From Euzebyaceae bacterium (lineage in GTDB: Bacteria; Actinomycetota; Nitriliruptoria; Euzebyales; Egibacteraceae), in assembly GCA_013696915.1 (NCBI GenBank), contig JACCXR010000465.1, forward strand, positions 1 to 13,456: 13,456 nucleotides of DNA, given 5' to 3'. Positions 1 through 5,775 of this stretch are shown one piece after another (within the stretch, counting starts at the first letter, position 1; every line of letters starts with the position of its first letter). The notes below the pieces were generated by a model. It was not told where the DNA came from. It saw only the letters and a program-made list of their open reading frames with translations, and did no database searches. The translations under genes were made by a program, and so were the position numbers.

Positions 1-12
1 GGCGCCAGGGGG

Positions 13-65
13 CTGGGTCACTCAAGAAGCGACGCGAGCTTGGGAGCGGAGCGCTGGTGACCCAG
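13..65. terminator. Long inverted repeat just past the acidic-peptide gene
   Basis: A perfect 9-bp inverted repeat, CTGGGTCAC at 13-21 and GTGACCCAG at 57-65, encloses a 35-base loop. Inside the loop a second short pairing, AGCG against CGCT, can stack on the stem with a one-sided bulge. It starts 4 bases past the stop codon of the minus-strand acidic-peptide gene, where a transcription end would be expected. There is no run of T on the minus-strand exit side, so a classical intrinsic terminator is not shown. It could instead be a structured 3' end or the start of a different element. Confidence 0.35.
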
Positions 66-69
66 GTCT

Positions 70-321
70 CTAGGTCTCGGTCGCGTCGCCGTCGGTCGCG
101 TCGCCGTCGGTGGCGTCGCCGTCGGTAGTGTCGGTCGCGTCGCCGTCGGAGCCGTCGGCGTCCGAGCCGTCCCCGTCGGATCCGTCGGATCCGTCGGATC
201 CGTCGGCGTCCGCGCCGTCGGCGTCGGCGAGGTTGTCGCTCGCCTTGATGGGATCGGTTGCCGTCATGGGCACGGTCTCGATGTCGTCGTCCGACAGGTG
301 CAGCGGGGTCTCGGTGGTCAC
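70..321 (-). CDS. Small extremely acidic Asp/Gly/Thr/Ser-repeat peptide (83 aa), function unknown
   Basis: I do not recognise a family. The GTG start at 321 is chosen because AAGGGAG lies 5 bases upstream (327-333); the upstream extension of the frame to 411 has no such site. Residues 1-32 form a non-repetitive head containing LHLSDDD, a TATDP segment, the only His (8) and the only Lys (26). From residue 33 the chain is almost only Asp, Gly, Ala, Ser and Thr: DADGADADG, four GSD units, then DGDAT four times (60-81), ending ATET. It has no Cys and no aromatic residue, and about 20 of the last 51 residues are acidic. Codons are GC-ending, as in real neighbours, so it is not just an antisense shadow. 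It has no signal peptide or membrane segment. It is divergent from the histidine kinase gene with 187 bases between them. The head-plus-repeat layout could be a leader and core of a ribosomally made modified peptide; a calcium-binding or disordered acidic protein is equally possible. Confidence 0.65.
   Translation of the reverse strand: MTTETPLHLSDDDIETVPMTATDPIKASDNLADADGADADGSDGSDGSDGDGSDADGSDGDATDTTDGDATDGDATDGDATET
79..203 (-). repeat. In-frame tandem repeats inside the acidic-peptide gene
   Basis: The coding sequence itself is repetitive. Three adjacent exact copies of the 9-base unit GGATCCGAC (reading Gly-Ser-Asp) lie near 177-203. Toward the 3' end a 15-base unit encoding DGDAT recurs, three times back to back with small third-position changes and once more a little upstream. 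Such arrays can gain or lose units by replication slippage without breaking the frame, so the tail length may differ between strains. Confidence 0.7.
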
Positions 322-508
322 GGTGTCTCCCTTGACGGCGCGAGCGGATGAGAAGCGCAACGTACCGTCTCGGACGGGAGGCGGCCACCGCGGGCCCCGG
401 CCGCGTTGCATCCGCCTCCGACGATCCCCACACTCAGGTTCACGACGTCGGACCCCAGCCAGGGTCGGGGCTCGCCGGGGAGTTCAGGGCAGGTGTGAGA
501 CTGAGGGT
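322..508. promoter_or_regulatory. Divergent intergenic region between acidic peptide and histidine kinase
   Basis: These 187 bases separate two outward-facing starts, so they should hold promoters for both genes. On the minus strand the hexamer TACGTT (359-364) fits a loose -10 pattern, but I see no convincing -35 partner. The kinase end contains the start of a 14-base tandem duplication. No clear long palindrome was found. Confidence 0.35.
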
Positions 509-519
509 GTGAGACTGAG
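492..519. repeat. Perfect 14-bp tandem duplication across the kinase start
   Basis: GGTGTGAGACTGAG occurs twice head-to-tail, at 492-505 and 506-519. The second copy contains the GTG (509-511) that is the best in-frame start of the histidine kinase; the first copy holds an equivalent GTG in another frame. It may be a simple duplication, or paired half-sites for a regulator binding near the translation start. Confidence 0.75.
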
Positions 520-1912
520 ACCGAGAGACGATCCCGTCGAGGCCCCGGCGGAGCGGCGCCCGACACCCCGGGAGGCCTCGGCGACGCTGCTGGTCCGCGC
601 CCTGCGGCCGGAGCGGACGCTCGTGCGCATCCGGTGGGCCGCCGTACCCTTCGGCCTGCTCCAGGTTCTCACCTACTACCAGTCGTACCCGCCGGGACTG
701 TTCCAAGCCGCACTCGGCCTCGTCGGTCTGATGGCAGCGGGCAACGTCGCGCTCTGGGCCCTCATCCGCCGCACGGCCACCCCTGTCAGCGCACGCCGGC
801 TGTCCCTGGGATCCCTCGTGCTCGACCTCGTCGTGGTGATGGGCCTGGTGTTCGTCTACACCTTCGACGCCGACACCGCGATGTGGGCGCTGGTCTACGT
901 CTTGCCGCTTGAGGGCGCGACCCGCTTCCAGTTGCGGGGCGCCCTGGGGATCATGGCGGTCGCCACCGGTCTGTACGTGCTCCGCGAGCTGTTCGGCATG
1001 GTCCAGTACGGGAACAACTTCCTGGCGACGTCGATCTCGTTCCGCATGGGCATCGGCGTTATCATCGCGTGGGTCGCCGGGGGGATGGCGTCGAGCCTGG
1101 TGCGCGACCGGGAGGAACTCGAACGCGCGACCGCGTCCACCGAGCGCTACGCAGCCGAGCTCGCAGCCACGAACCGGCGGCTCGCCGCCGCGAACGAGGT
1201 CAAGGACGACTTTCTCGCGATGACGAACCACGAGCTGCGGACACCGCTGACCACGATCGTCGGCTACGCGACGATGCTCAGCGAACGTTGGGACGCCGTC
1301 CCCGACGGGCGCAAGCTCGAGTCGGTCCAGTGGATCAGCCGCCACGGCAAGCGGCTCCAGGCGCTGGTCGAGGACCTGTTGACGCTGTCGTCGGCGCAGG
1401 CGGGCGCACTGGAGCTGGAACTTCGCCCGGTCCGGGTGTGCGCGGCCATCGAAGAAGCCGTCCGGGTCGTCAGCGGGACCGCGCTGCCCGCGGGCAGCAT
1501 CGAGTGGTCGTGCCCGGGCGACCTGCACGTGTGGGCTGACAACGATCGGCTCGTCCAGGTCTTGACGAACTACCTGTCCAATGCCCTGAAGTACGGGGCG
1601 CCGCCCGTGCGGGTCGACGTGACGGCCGCCGACGGGTGGGTGGAGATCCGCGTCCGCGACCGCGGCCCTGGCGTCCCGGAGGACTTCGTTCCCCGGCTCT
1701 TCGAGAAGTTCAGCCAGGCCAGCAAGGGGATGTCGCGCACCGCGCAGGGCACCGGCCTCGGGCTGGCGATCGCCCGCCAGCTCATCGAGGCCCAGGGCGG
1801 CCACCTGTGGTACGAGCGAGACGAGACGGGGGGCGCGTCCTTCGGGGCGAAGCTCCGCCGGGCGGAGGTCCGGGACGGCTCTCCGGCGTCCAGTCACCAG
1901 GTCGCACGATGA
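509..1912 (+). CDS. Membrane-bound sensor histidine kinase (orphan), 467 aa
   Basis: A two-component sensor kinase that autophosphorylates on His and passes phosphate to a response regulator not present in this window. Residues about 42-195 contain roughly six hydrophobic segments, an integral membrane sensing module with no large extracellular domain. A charged helical linker (196-232) follows instead of an obvious HAMP domain. The HisKA box is HELRTPLT with His241; the residues after it (HE..T) match the pattern of kinases that also dephosphorylate their partner. The HATPase domain shows the N box (TNYLSNALKYG, 353-363), G1 (DRGPGVP, 384-390), the F box (FEKF, 398-401) and G2 (GTGLGLA, 414-420), so ATP binding looks intact. 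The GTG start at 509 is chosen because the upstream frame is the antisense of the acidic-peptide gene. Its ribosome site is weak (GAGGG only one base away), so a later start, for example GTG at about residue 39, cannot be excluded. Confidence 0.9.
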   Translation: MRLRPRDDPVEAPAERRPTPREASATLLVRALRPERTLVRIRWAAVPFGLLQVLTYYQSYPPGLFQAALGLVGLMAAGNVALWALIRRTATPVSARRLSLGSLVLDLVVVMGLVFVYTFDADTAMWALVYVLPLEGATRFQLRGALGIMAVATGLYVLRELFGMVQYGNNFLATSISFRMGIGVIIAWVAGGMASSLVRDREELERATASTERYAAELAATNRRLAAANEVKDDFLAMTNHELRTPLTTIVGYATMLSERWDAVPDGRKLESVQWISRHGKRLQALVEDLLTLSSAQAGALELELRPVRVCAAIEEAVRVVSGTALPAGSIEWSCPGDLHVWADNDRLVQVLTNYLSNALKYGAPPVRVDVTAADGWVEIRVRDRGPGVPEDFVPRLFEKFSQASKGMSRTAQGTGLGLAIARQLIEAQGGHLWYERDETGGASFGAKLRRAEVRDGSPASSHQVAR

Positions 1913-1926
1913 GGCGCCGTGGGCGG

Positions 1927-2121
1927 TCACATGCCGAGCGTCCCCCGCCCCCTGGTGAAGCGCAGCAGCACGCTCTGCGGGTCGAGGCCGTACGCCTCGA
2001 GCAGTGCGGCGTCCCGTTCGTGGTCGAGCCGCTCCGGCAGGTCGCGCTCCGCGGCCTCGGCGCGGTCCGGGTGCCCGTCCTCCTTGAGGAGCCGGACGAT
2101 CGCCCTCCGCTCGATCTGCAT
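1927..2121 (-). CDS. Small conserved-looking charged protein (64 aa), function unknown
   Basis: The ATG start at 2121 is fixed by a full AGGAGG (2126-2131) four bases upstream; an upstream extension of the frame to 2190 lacks such a site. The protein is hydrophilic and rich in Arg, Glu, Asp and Leu. An N-terminal helix with RRAIVRLLKEDG is followed by an alanine/glutamate-rich helix with the ERDLPERLDHERDAALLE pattern, then a short GLDPQSVL turn and a basic glycine-rich end. From memory, short proteins of this general pattern are common in high-GC actinobacteria, but I cannot name a family or function. There is no membrane segment, signal peptide or Cys. It converges on the histidine kinase with only 14 bases between stops, and is divergent from the GAF-GGDEF gene across 275 bases. 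The very strong ribosome site suggests high expression. Confidence 0.75.
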   Translation of the reverse strand: MQIERRAIVRLLKEDGHPDRAEAAERDLPERLDHERDAALLEAYGLDPQSVLLRFTRGRGTLGM

Positions 2122-2396
2122 GTGTCCTCCTGTGCGACGCCGCGTCGGGAGCGGTTGTATCCCTTCGGCCTGTGGTCGAACCCCGGGCATCCGTCCGCGG
2201 ACGCGTCATCTTCATCAATCGTGGCCATGCGCGTGCCCGGCGCGAACGGGCACGATGTCCCACGGGGAGGCCGGAACGGCCGATGCCAGGCCGCGGTGGC
2301 ATGGAACGACGCCGGCCGCCGGCCACCGCCGCGCGCCCGGGCGGGACAGCCACGACGTCGACAGGATCGGGACCGGTGCACGACCAGGGCGGGGCG
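2122..2396. promoter_or_regulatory. Divergent intergenic region with two inverted repeats
   Basis: These 275 bases lie between the 64-aa gene (minus) and the diguanylate cyclase gene (plus). Two inverted repeats stand out: CGTGCCCG at 2232-2239 against CGGGCACG at 2247-2254 (7-base gap), and ATGCCA at 2283-2288 against TGGCAT at 2297-2302 (8-base gap). Both have the size and spacing of dimeric regulator sites, or of hairpins in the cyclase leader. On the minus strand a TACAAC near 2155-2160 could serve as a -10 for the small gene, without a clear -35. Confidence 0.4.
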
Positions 2397-4007
2397 ATGA
2401 GCTCCGACGCGAGCATGCCGGATCCCCCGGAGATGGAGGGCAGCATTCTGGAGTCCCGCGTCGGAGGGCAGCTGCGCTCGCTCATGACCATCGCGGCGGC
2501 GGTCGCGGCCAGCCGTCAGTTCGAGGACTTCCTGGCGCTGACCGCCGAGGAGGCCTGTCGGGCGCTGGGCGCTTCGTCGGTGTCCATCAGCCGGCTCGAT
2601 CCAGAACGCGACGAACTCCAGACCATCGTCAACGTGGGTGAGATCGACCCGTCCGAGGAGCACCGGCCGGCCGACGAACGGCACCTCCTGAGCGAGTACC
2701 CCAACGTGGCCGCCGCGCTGAAGGCGGCCGAACCGCGGCTGTTCTCCGTCGACGACCCCTCGACCAGCCCGGAGGACCGGGCCGCGCTCACCCGGCTCGG
2801 CAGGGAGTCGGCCGCCTCGATGCCAATCGTGGTGGGCGACCAGGCCTGGGGGGAGCTCTGGGTCAGCACGGCTCCCGGGGCGAGGCGGTTCACGGGCGAC
2901 GACCTGGGGCTCCTCGGCGCGGTCGCAGAGCACGTCGCGGCCGGGGTCACCGAAGCCGAGTACATGACGCGACTCGCGGGCTATGCCTACGACGACGGCC
3001 TGACCGGCCTGCTGAACCGGCGGGGCTTCGAGGAACGGCTCTCCGACGCGCTCGCGGATACGGCGCACGAGGACGAGCGGGCGCGGCCGGTGTCCCTCGT
3101 CGTCTGCGACGTCGACAACCTCAAGGACGTGAACGACTCCTACGGTCACGAGGCCGGCGACCGGATGCTCGTCCATGTCGCGGACGCCCTGCGCACCGCT
3201 GCCGCCACGGCCCACGGCGCCGTGGCGTGCCGGCTGGGCGGTGACGAGTTCGCCATCCTGCTGGACGGCCACGGCCCCGACGTCGCCCGTCGCGTGGCGC
3301 AGATGGCGGTCGACCGGCTCGCCCGGACCCAGCGGCACCCGATCACCATCTCGTGCGGGGTCGTGTCCACCGAGGCGGGGCGTCTCCAACCGGCCGCGCT
3401 CCTGCGGGCCGCCGACGCGGCCCAGTACCGGGCGAAGCACACCCGGGAGGGCAGCGTTGTGGTCGGGTCGACCCTGGCGAGCCACCCCGCGAGTGAGCCC
3501 GGGCAGCGCCGCTCGCACCGGGACCGCTCGGTCGTCGACCTGCAGCTGCTGTTGGAACACTGCATCGAGCGCCTCGACGAGGGCACGGACGAGACCCCCG
3601 CCCAGCGGCTCGCCGGCATCGCCGAGGTGGTCTCCGCCGCGCTGCCGGTCGAGGCCTGGGCGGTCCTCCGGGTGGACGTGGGACCGCCGTCTGCGCCCGG
3701 AGGGGTGCAGACGGTCCACTGCTGGGCCGAGGCGCCACCACGGGGTCCGGTGCCGGGCCGCGACGGGCCGCCTGCGGAGTACCCGCCGGCGGTCCTGCGA
3801 CCGGCCGTGGAGGGCGAGACGGTCCATCTGTTCACCGACGAGGACACGGAGTGGGACGGGCTGCGGCCCGCACGGGGAGCCGTGGCCGTCCTGCTGGCGG
3901 GTTCCGGCGGCCACCTGCTGCGCCTCGATGTCGGCGACCTCATCGCAGCCCGGCAGCTGCCGTCGGCCGTGCGACTGCTCGTCGGCGCCGCGTTGCAGGG
4001 CTCCTGA
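2397..4007 (+). CDS. GAF-GGDEF diguanylate cyclase with extra C-terminal domain, 536 aa
   Basis: Predicted soluble enzyme making cyclic-di-GMP from two GTP. Residues about 25-185 read as a GAF-type sensor domain that ends in a helix leading into the catalytic domain (about 195-360). The catalytic domain has DDGLTGLLNRRGF, the metal and substrate motif CDVDNLKDVNDSYGHEAGD (237-255, Leu where Phe is usual) and an intact GGDEF at 281-285. The inhibitory RxxD that should end five residues before GGDEF is absent; AHGA (272-275) occupies that place, so product feedback at this site is unlikely. A further region of about 155 residues (380-536) follows and resembles a second, weaker GAF-like fold. 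ATG 2397 is chosen because the conserved protein begins soon after and AGGGCGGGG lies just upstream; GTG 2376 in the same frame is an alternative. It converges with adenosine deaminase across 30 bases. Confidence 0.88.
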   Translation: MSSDASMPDPPEMEGSILESRVGGQLRSLMTIAAAVAASRQFEDFLALTAEEACRALGASSVSISRLDPERDELQTIVNVGEIDPSEEHRPADERHLLSEYPNVAAALKAAEPRLFSVDDPSTSPEDRAALTRLGRESAASMPIVVGDQAWGELWVSTAPGARRFTGDDLGLLGAVAEHVAAGVTEAEYMTRLAGYAYDDGLTGLLNRRGFEERLSDALADTAHEDERARPVSLVVCDVDNLKDVNDSYGHEAGDRMLVHVADALRTAAATAHGAVACRLGGDEFAILLDGHGPDVARRVAQMAVDRLARTQRHPITISCGVVSTEAGRLQPAALLRAADAAQYRAKHTREGSVVVGSTLASHPASEPGQRRSHRDRSVVDLQLLLEHCIERLDEGTDETPAQRLAGIAEVVSAALPVEAWAVLRVDVGPPSAPGGVQTVHCWAEAPPRGPVPGRDGPPAEYPPAVLRPAVEGETVHLFTDEDTEWDGLRPARGAVAVLLAGSGGHLLRLDVGDLIAARQLPSAVRLLVGAALQGS

Positions 4008-4037
4008 TCGCCGCCGGCCCGAGCCGCCGCCCGCGGC

Positions 4038-5114
4038 TCAGCGGACCAGTGCGGCGTACCCGGGCTTGATGACGTCGTTGATGAGGCGGAGACGCTCGTC
4101 GAAGGGCCAGAAGGCGCTCTTGATCGCGTTGAGCGTGAGCCACTGCATCTCGTCGAGGCCGAAGCCGAACGCCTCCGAGAGCGCGGCGAACTCCGAGGAC
4201 ATCGTGACGTTGCTCATCAGCCGGTTGTCGGTGTTGACCGTGACGCGGAACCGCAGGCGGCGGAGCAGGTCGACGGGATGCCGCTCGAGCGACGGCGCCG
4301 CGCCCGTGTGGACGTTCGACGTGGGACACATCTCGAGGGGGATGCGACGGTCGCGGACCAGGCCGGCGAGGCGGCCGAGCCGGACGTCGCCGCCCGGCTC
4401 GACCGTGATGTCGTCGACGATGCGGACGCCGTGACCGAGCCGCTCGGCGCCGCACCACTGCAGGGCCTGCCAGATCGACGGCAGCCCGAAGCTCTCGCCC
4501 GCGTGGATCGTGATGTGGAAGTTCTCCCGCTCGATGAGCTGGAACGCGTCGAGGTGCCGCGTCGGGGGATACCCCGCCTCGGCGCCGGCGATGTCGAACC
4601 CGACCACACCGGAGTCGCGGTGGCGCACCGCGAGCTCGGCGATCTCCAACGACCGCGCGGCCGTGCGCATGGCGGTGAGAAGCGTGCCGACCACGATGCC
4701 GGTGCGCGCTGCGGCCAGTCGGAATCCCGCGAGGACGGCCTCGACGACGTGGTCCAGCGACAGACCGCGCTCGGTGTGCAGCTCCGGAGCGAAGCGGATC
4801 TCGGCGTAGACGACGCCGTCGGCGGCGAGGTCCTCGGCCGCCTCGGCCGCGACCCGCGTCAACGCCTCGGGGGTCTGCATCACGGCGACGGTGTGCGCGA
4901 AGGTCTCGAGGTAGAGCTCGAGGCGACGGCGGTTGGCGCCCCGCGTGAACCACCGGCCGAGGTCGTCGGCGTCGGCGGTCGGAAGGCCGTCGTAGCCCGC
5001 CTCGCGGGCGAGTTCGATGACGGTCGGCGGGCGGAGCCCCCCGTCCAGGTGGTCGTGCAGGACCACCTTCGGTGCGCGACGGATGGTCTCGGCGGGGATC
5101 TCCGCGGCCGGCAC
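4038..5114 (-). CDS. add: Adenosine deaminase, 358 aa
   Basis: Converts adenosine (and usually deoxyadenosine) to inosine with release of ammonia, a cytosolic purine-salvage step (EC 3.5.4.4). The metal-dependent amidohydrolase signature is complete: zinc ligands His20 and His22 in LHDHLDGG, His204 and the proton-shuttling Glu207 in HAGES, His228 in LGHG, and the metal-binding Asp296 in VNTDNRLMS, followed by the usual C-terminal helices. Substrate-pocket motifs DIAGAE (174-179) and PTSN (264-267) are present. The second Asp of the common TDD is Asn, which from memory is normal in the actinobacterial type. Length matches the family. Translation starts at GTG 5114 with GGAG eight bases upstream. 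It is the last gene of a minus-strand run, 77 bases after the 113-aa helical protein. Nothing else in the window is a purine gene. Confidence 0.95.
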   Translation of the reverse strand: MPAAEIPAETIRRAPKVVLHDHLDGGLRPPTVIELAREAGYDGLPTADADDLGRWFTRGANRRRLELYLETFAHTVAVMQTPEALTRVAAEAAEDLAADGVVYAEIRFAPELHTERGLSLDHVVEAVLAGFRLAAARTGIVVGTLLTAMRTAARSLEIAELAVRHRDSGVVGFDIAGAEAGYPPTRHLDAFQLIERENFHITIHAGESFGLPSIWQALQWCGAERLGHGVRIVDDITVEPGGDVRLGRLAGLVRDRRIPLEMCPTSNVHTGAAPSLERHPVDLLRRLRFRVTVNTDNRLMSNVTMSSEFAALSEAFGFGLDEMQWLTLNAIKSAFWPFDERLRLINDVIKPGYAALVR

Positions 5115-5191
5115 CTCAGCATCTCCATGGCGGTCGCTGCGCGGCCACCACCGCGGTCACGAAAGTCGCCTCAGGTTCGGCGATGCACGGA

Positions 5192-5533
5192 TCACGCGCC
5201 GGGACGGCTGGCGGGCGGTCCCTGACCGCGCCGGCCGAACCGGTCGCGCAACTCGTCCCCGACCTCCGCCAGGCTCGCGGAGAGCGCCTCGCCCAGGGTC
5301 CGCGTCGCGCGCTTGGCGTCCTCGCGGAAGCCCGGGTCGCGGACCGTGTCGCCCAGCGCGGTCACGGCACGGTCGAGCGCCTCGCGCATCGTCCGCAGCG
5401 CGTCCTCCACGGCCCGGCTGTCGTCTTCGCTTCCGCCGGCCGGCTGCCCTTCGTAGCGCTCCCGCATCCGCCGGCCGAGCTGGGCGAACGACTCGCCGAC
5501 CTCGTCCCACTGCGTGCGTCGCTCCTCGGCCAC
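5192..5533 (-). CDS. Charged helical protein (113 aa), function unknown
   Basis: The GTG start at 5533 is chosen because GGGAGG (5539-5544) sits five bases upstream; the frame continues to 5677 but with a Ser/Ala/Pro-rich, implausible beginning. The protein is almost entirely helical by composition. Residues 1-30 are an amphipathic segment (EERRTQWDEVGESF), followed by a low-complexity Gly/Ser/Glu linker, then two long helices separated by a TVRDPGFREDAKR turn and ending in an arginine-rich DELRDRFGRRGQG tail. It has no Cys, signal peptide or membrane segment. The 'DP..REDAKRA...LGEALS..L.EVGDELRD' layout resembles a short cytosolic protein type I recall from many actinobacteria, without a known role. 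It sits between a 26-aa membrane peptide and adenosine deaminase in the same direction, so co-transcription is possible but gaps of 77-91 bases leave room for separate promoters. Confidence 0.75.
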   Translation of the reverse strand: MAEERRTQWDEVGESFAQLGRRMRERYEGQPAGGSEDDSRAVEDALRTMREALDRAVTALGDTVRDPGFREDAKRATRTLGEALSASLAEVGDELRDRFGRRGQGPPASRPGA

Positions 5534-5585
5534 CGCAGCCTCCCATCCGTTCACGGGCACGGCGACCGCCGGCCCCGGTGAGCAG

Positions 5586-5591
5586 ATCCTA
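5586..5591 (-). promoter_or_regulatory. Possible -10 element for the 113-aa protein gene
   Basis: On the minus strand TAGGAT, a common actinobacterial -10 form, lies about 50 bases upstream of the GTG at 5533, within the 91-base gap after the 26-aa gene. No good -35 hexamer is visible at the expected distance, so this is weak. Confidence 0.2.
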
Positions 5592-5624
5592 CTAGGGCGC
5601 GGAGGGAGGCGGTCCTGCGAAGCG

Positions 5625-5705
5625 TCAGCGGCGGCCGCGGAAGAAGCCGCCGATCGCACCGAGGATGAGCAGCACAATGACGATGATGATGATGGTCCGC
5701 AGCAC
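5625..5705 (-). CDS. 26-residue single-pass membrane peptide
   Basis: A very short gene with convincing signals: GTG at 5705, GGAG (5711-5714) five bases upstream, and a stop at 5625. The frame extends upstream to 5852 but that part is Pro/Arg-rich and overlaps the GGDEF-EAL gene. The peptide starts Met-Leu-Arg-Thr, has about 18 hydrophobic residues (a run of Ile, Val and Leu followed by GAIGGFF), and ends in the basic tail RGRR. That is the build of a one-helix inner-membrane peptide with the positive C-terminus probably inside. From memory, tiny proteins of this type (short Ile/Leu-rich helix, GG turn, basic end) occur in many actinobacteria and proteobacteria, with no assigned role. It follows the GGDEF-EAL gene by 70 bases and may have its own promoter. 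Confidence 0.7.
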   Translation of the reverse strand: MLRTIIIIVIVLLILGAIGGFFRGRR

Positions 5706-5738
5706 GGGATCTCCAGTGGTCGGGGTTTGCGGCCAGCC

Positions 5739-5755
5739 TATACCACCAGTCTGGT
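5739..5755 (-). promoter_or_regulatory. Candidate promoter with overlapping palindrome before the 26-aa gene
   Basis: In the 70 bases between the GGDEF-EAL stop and the 26-aa start, the minus strand carries an 11-base palindrome (ACCAG, one central base, CTGGT; 5745-5755). It is followed directly by GGTATAGG, a TATA-like -10 in an unusually AT-rich spot for this genome. The palindrome would sit in the spacer of that promoter, a classic operator position. No strong -35 is visible. Confidence 0.35.
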
Positions 5756-5775
5756 CCGCTAATCCTCGCCGTCCG

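Noticed and set aside
322..411. N-terminal extension of the acidic peptide from an upstream ATG
   Set aside because: The extension is Arg/Pro-rich, lacks a ribosome site, and a strong AAGGGAG sits right before the GTG at 321.
440..2491. Minus-strand open frame (683 codons) opposite the histidine kinase
   Set aside because: The kinase H, N, G1, F and G2 boxes on the plus strand are unmistakable; this frame also crosses the well-supported 64-aa gene in another frame.
1782..3914. Long minus-strand open frame (710 codons) opposite the GAF-GGDEF gene
   Set aside because: It is antisense to a protein with clear GGDEF motifs and has Arg/Gly/Pro/His-rich, low-complexity composition typical of shadow frames in GC-rich DNA.
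4278..5225. Plus-strand frame opposite adenosine deaminase
   Set aside because: Antisense shadow of a gene with complete metal and catalytic motifs.
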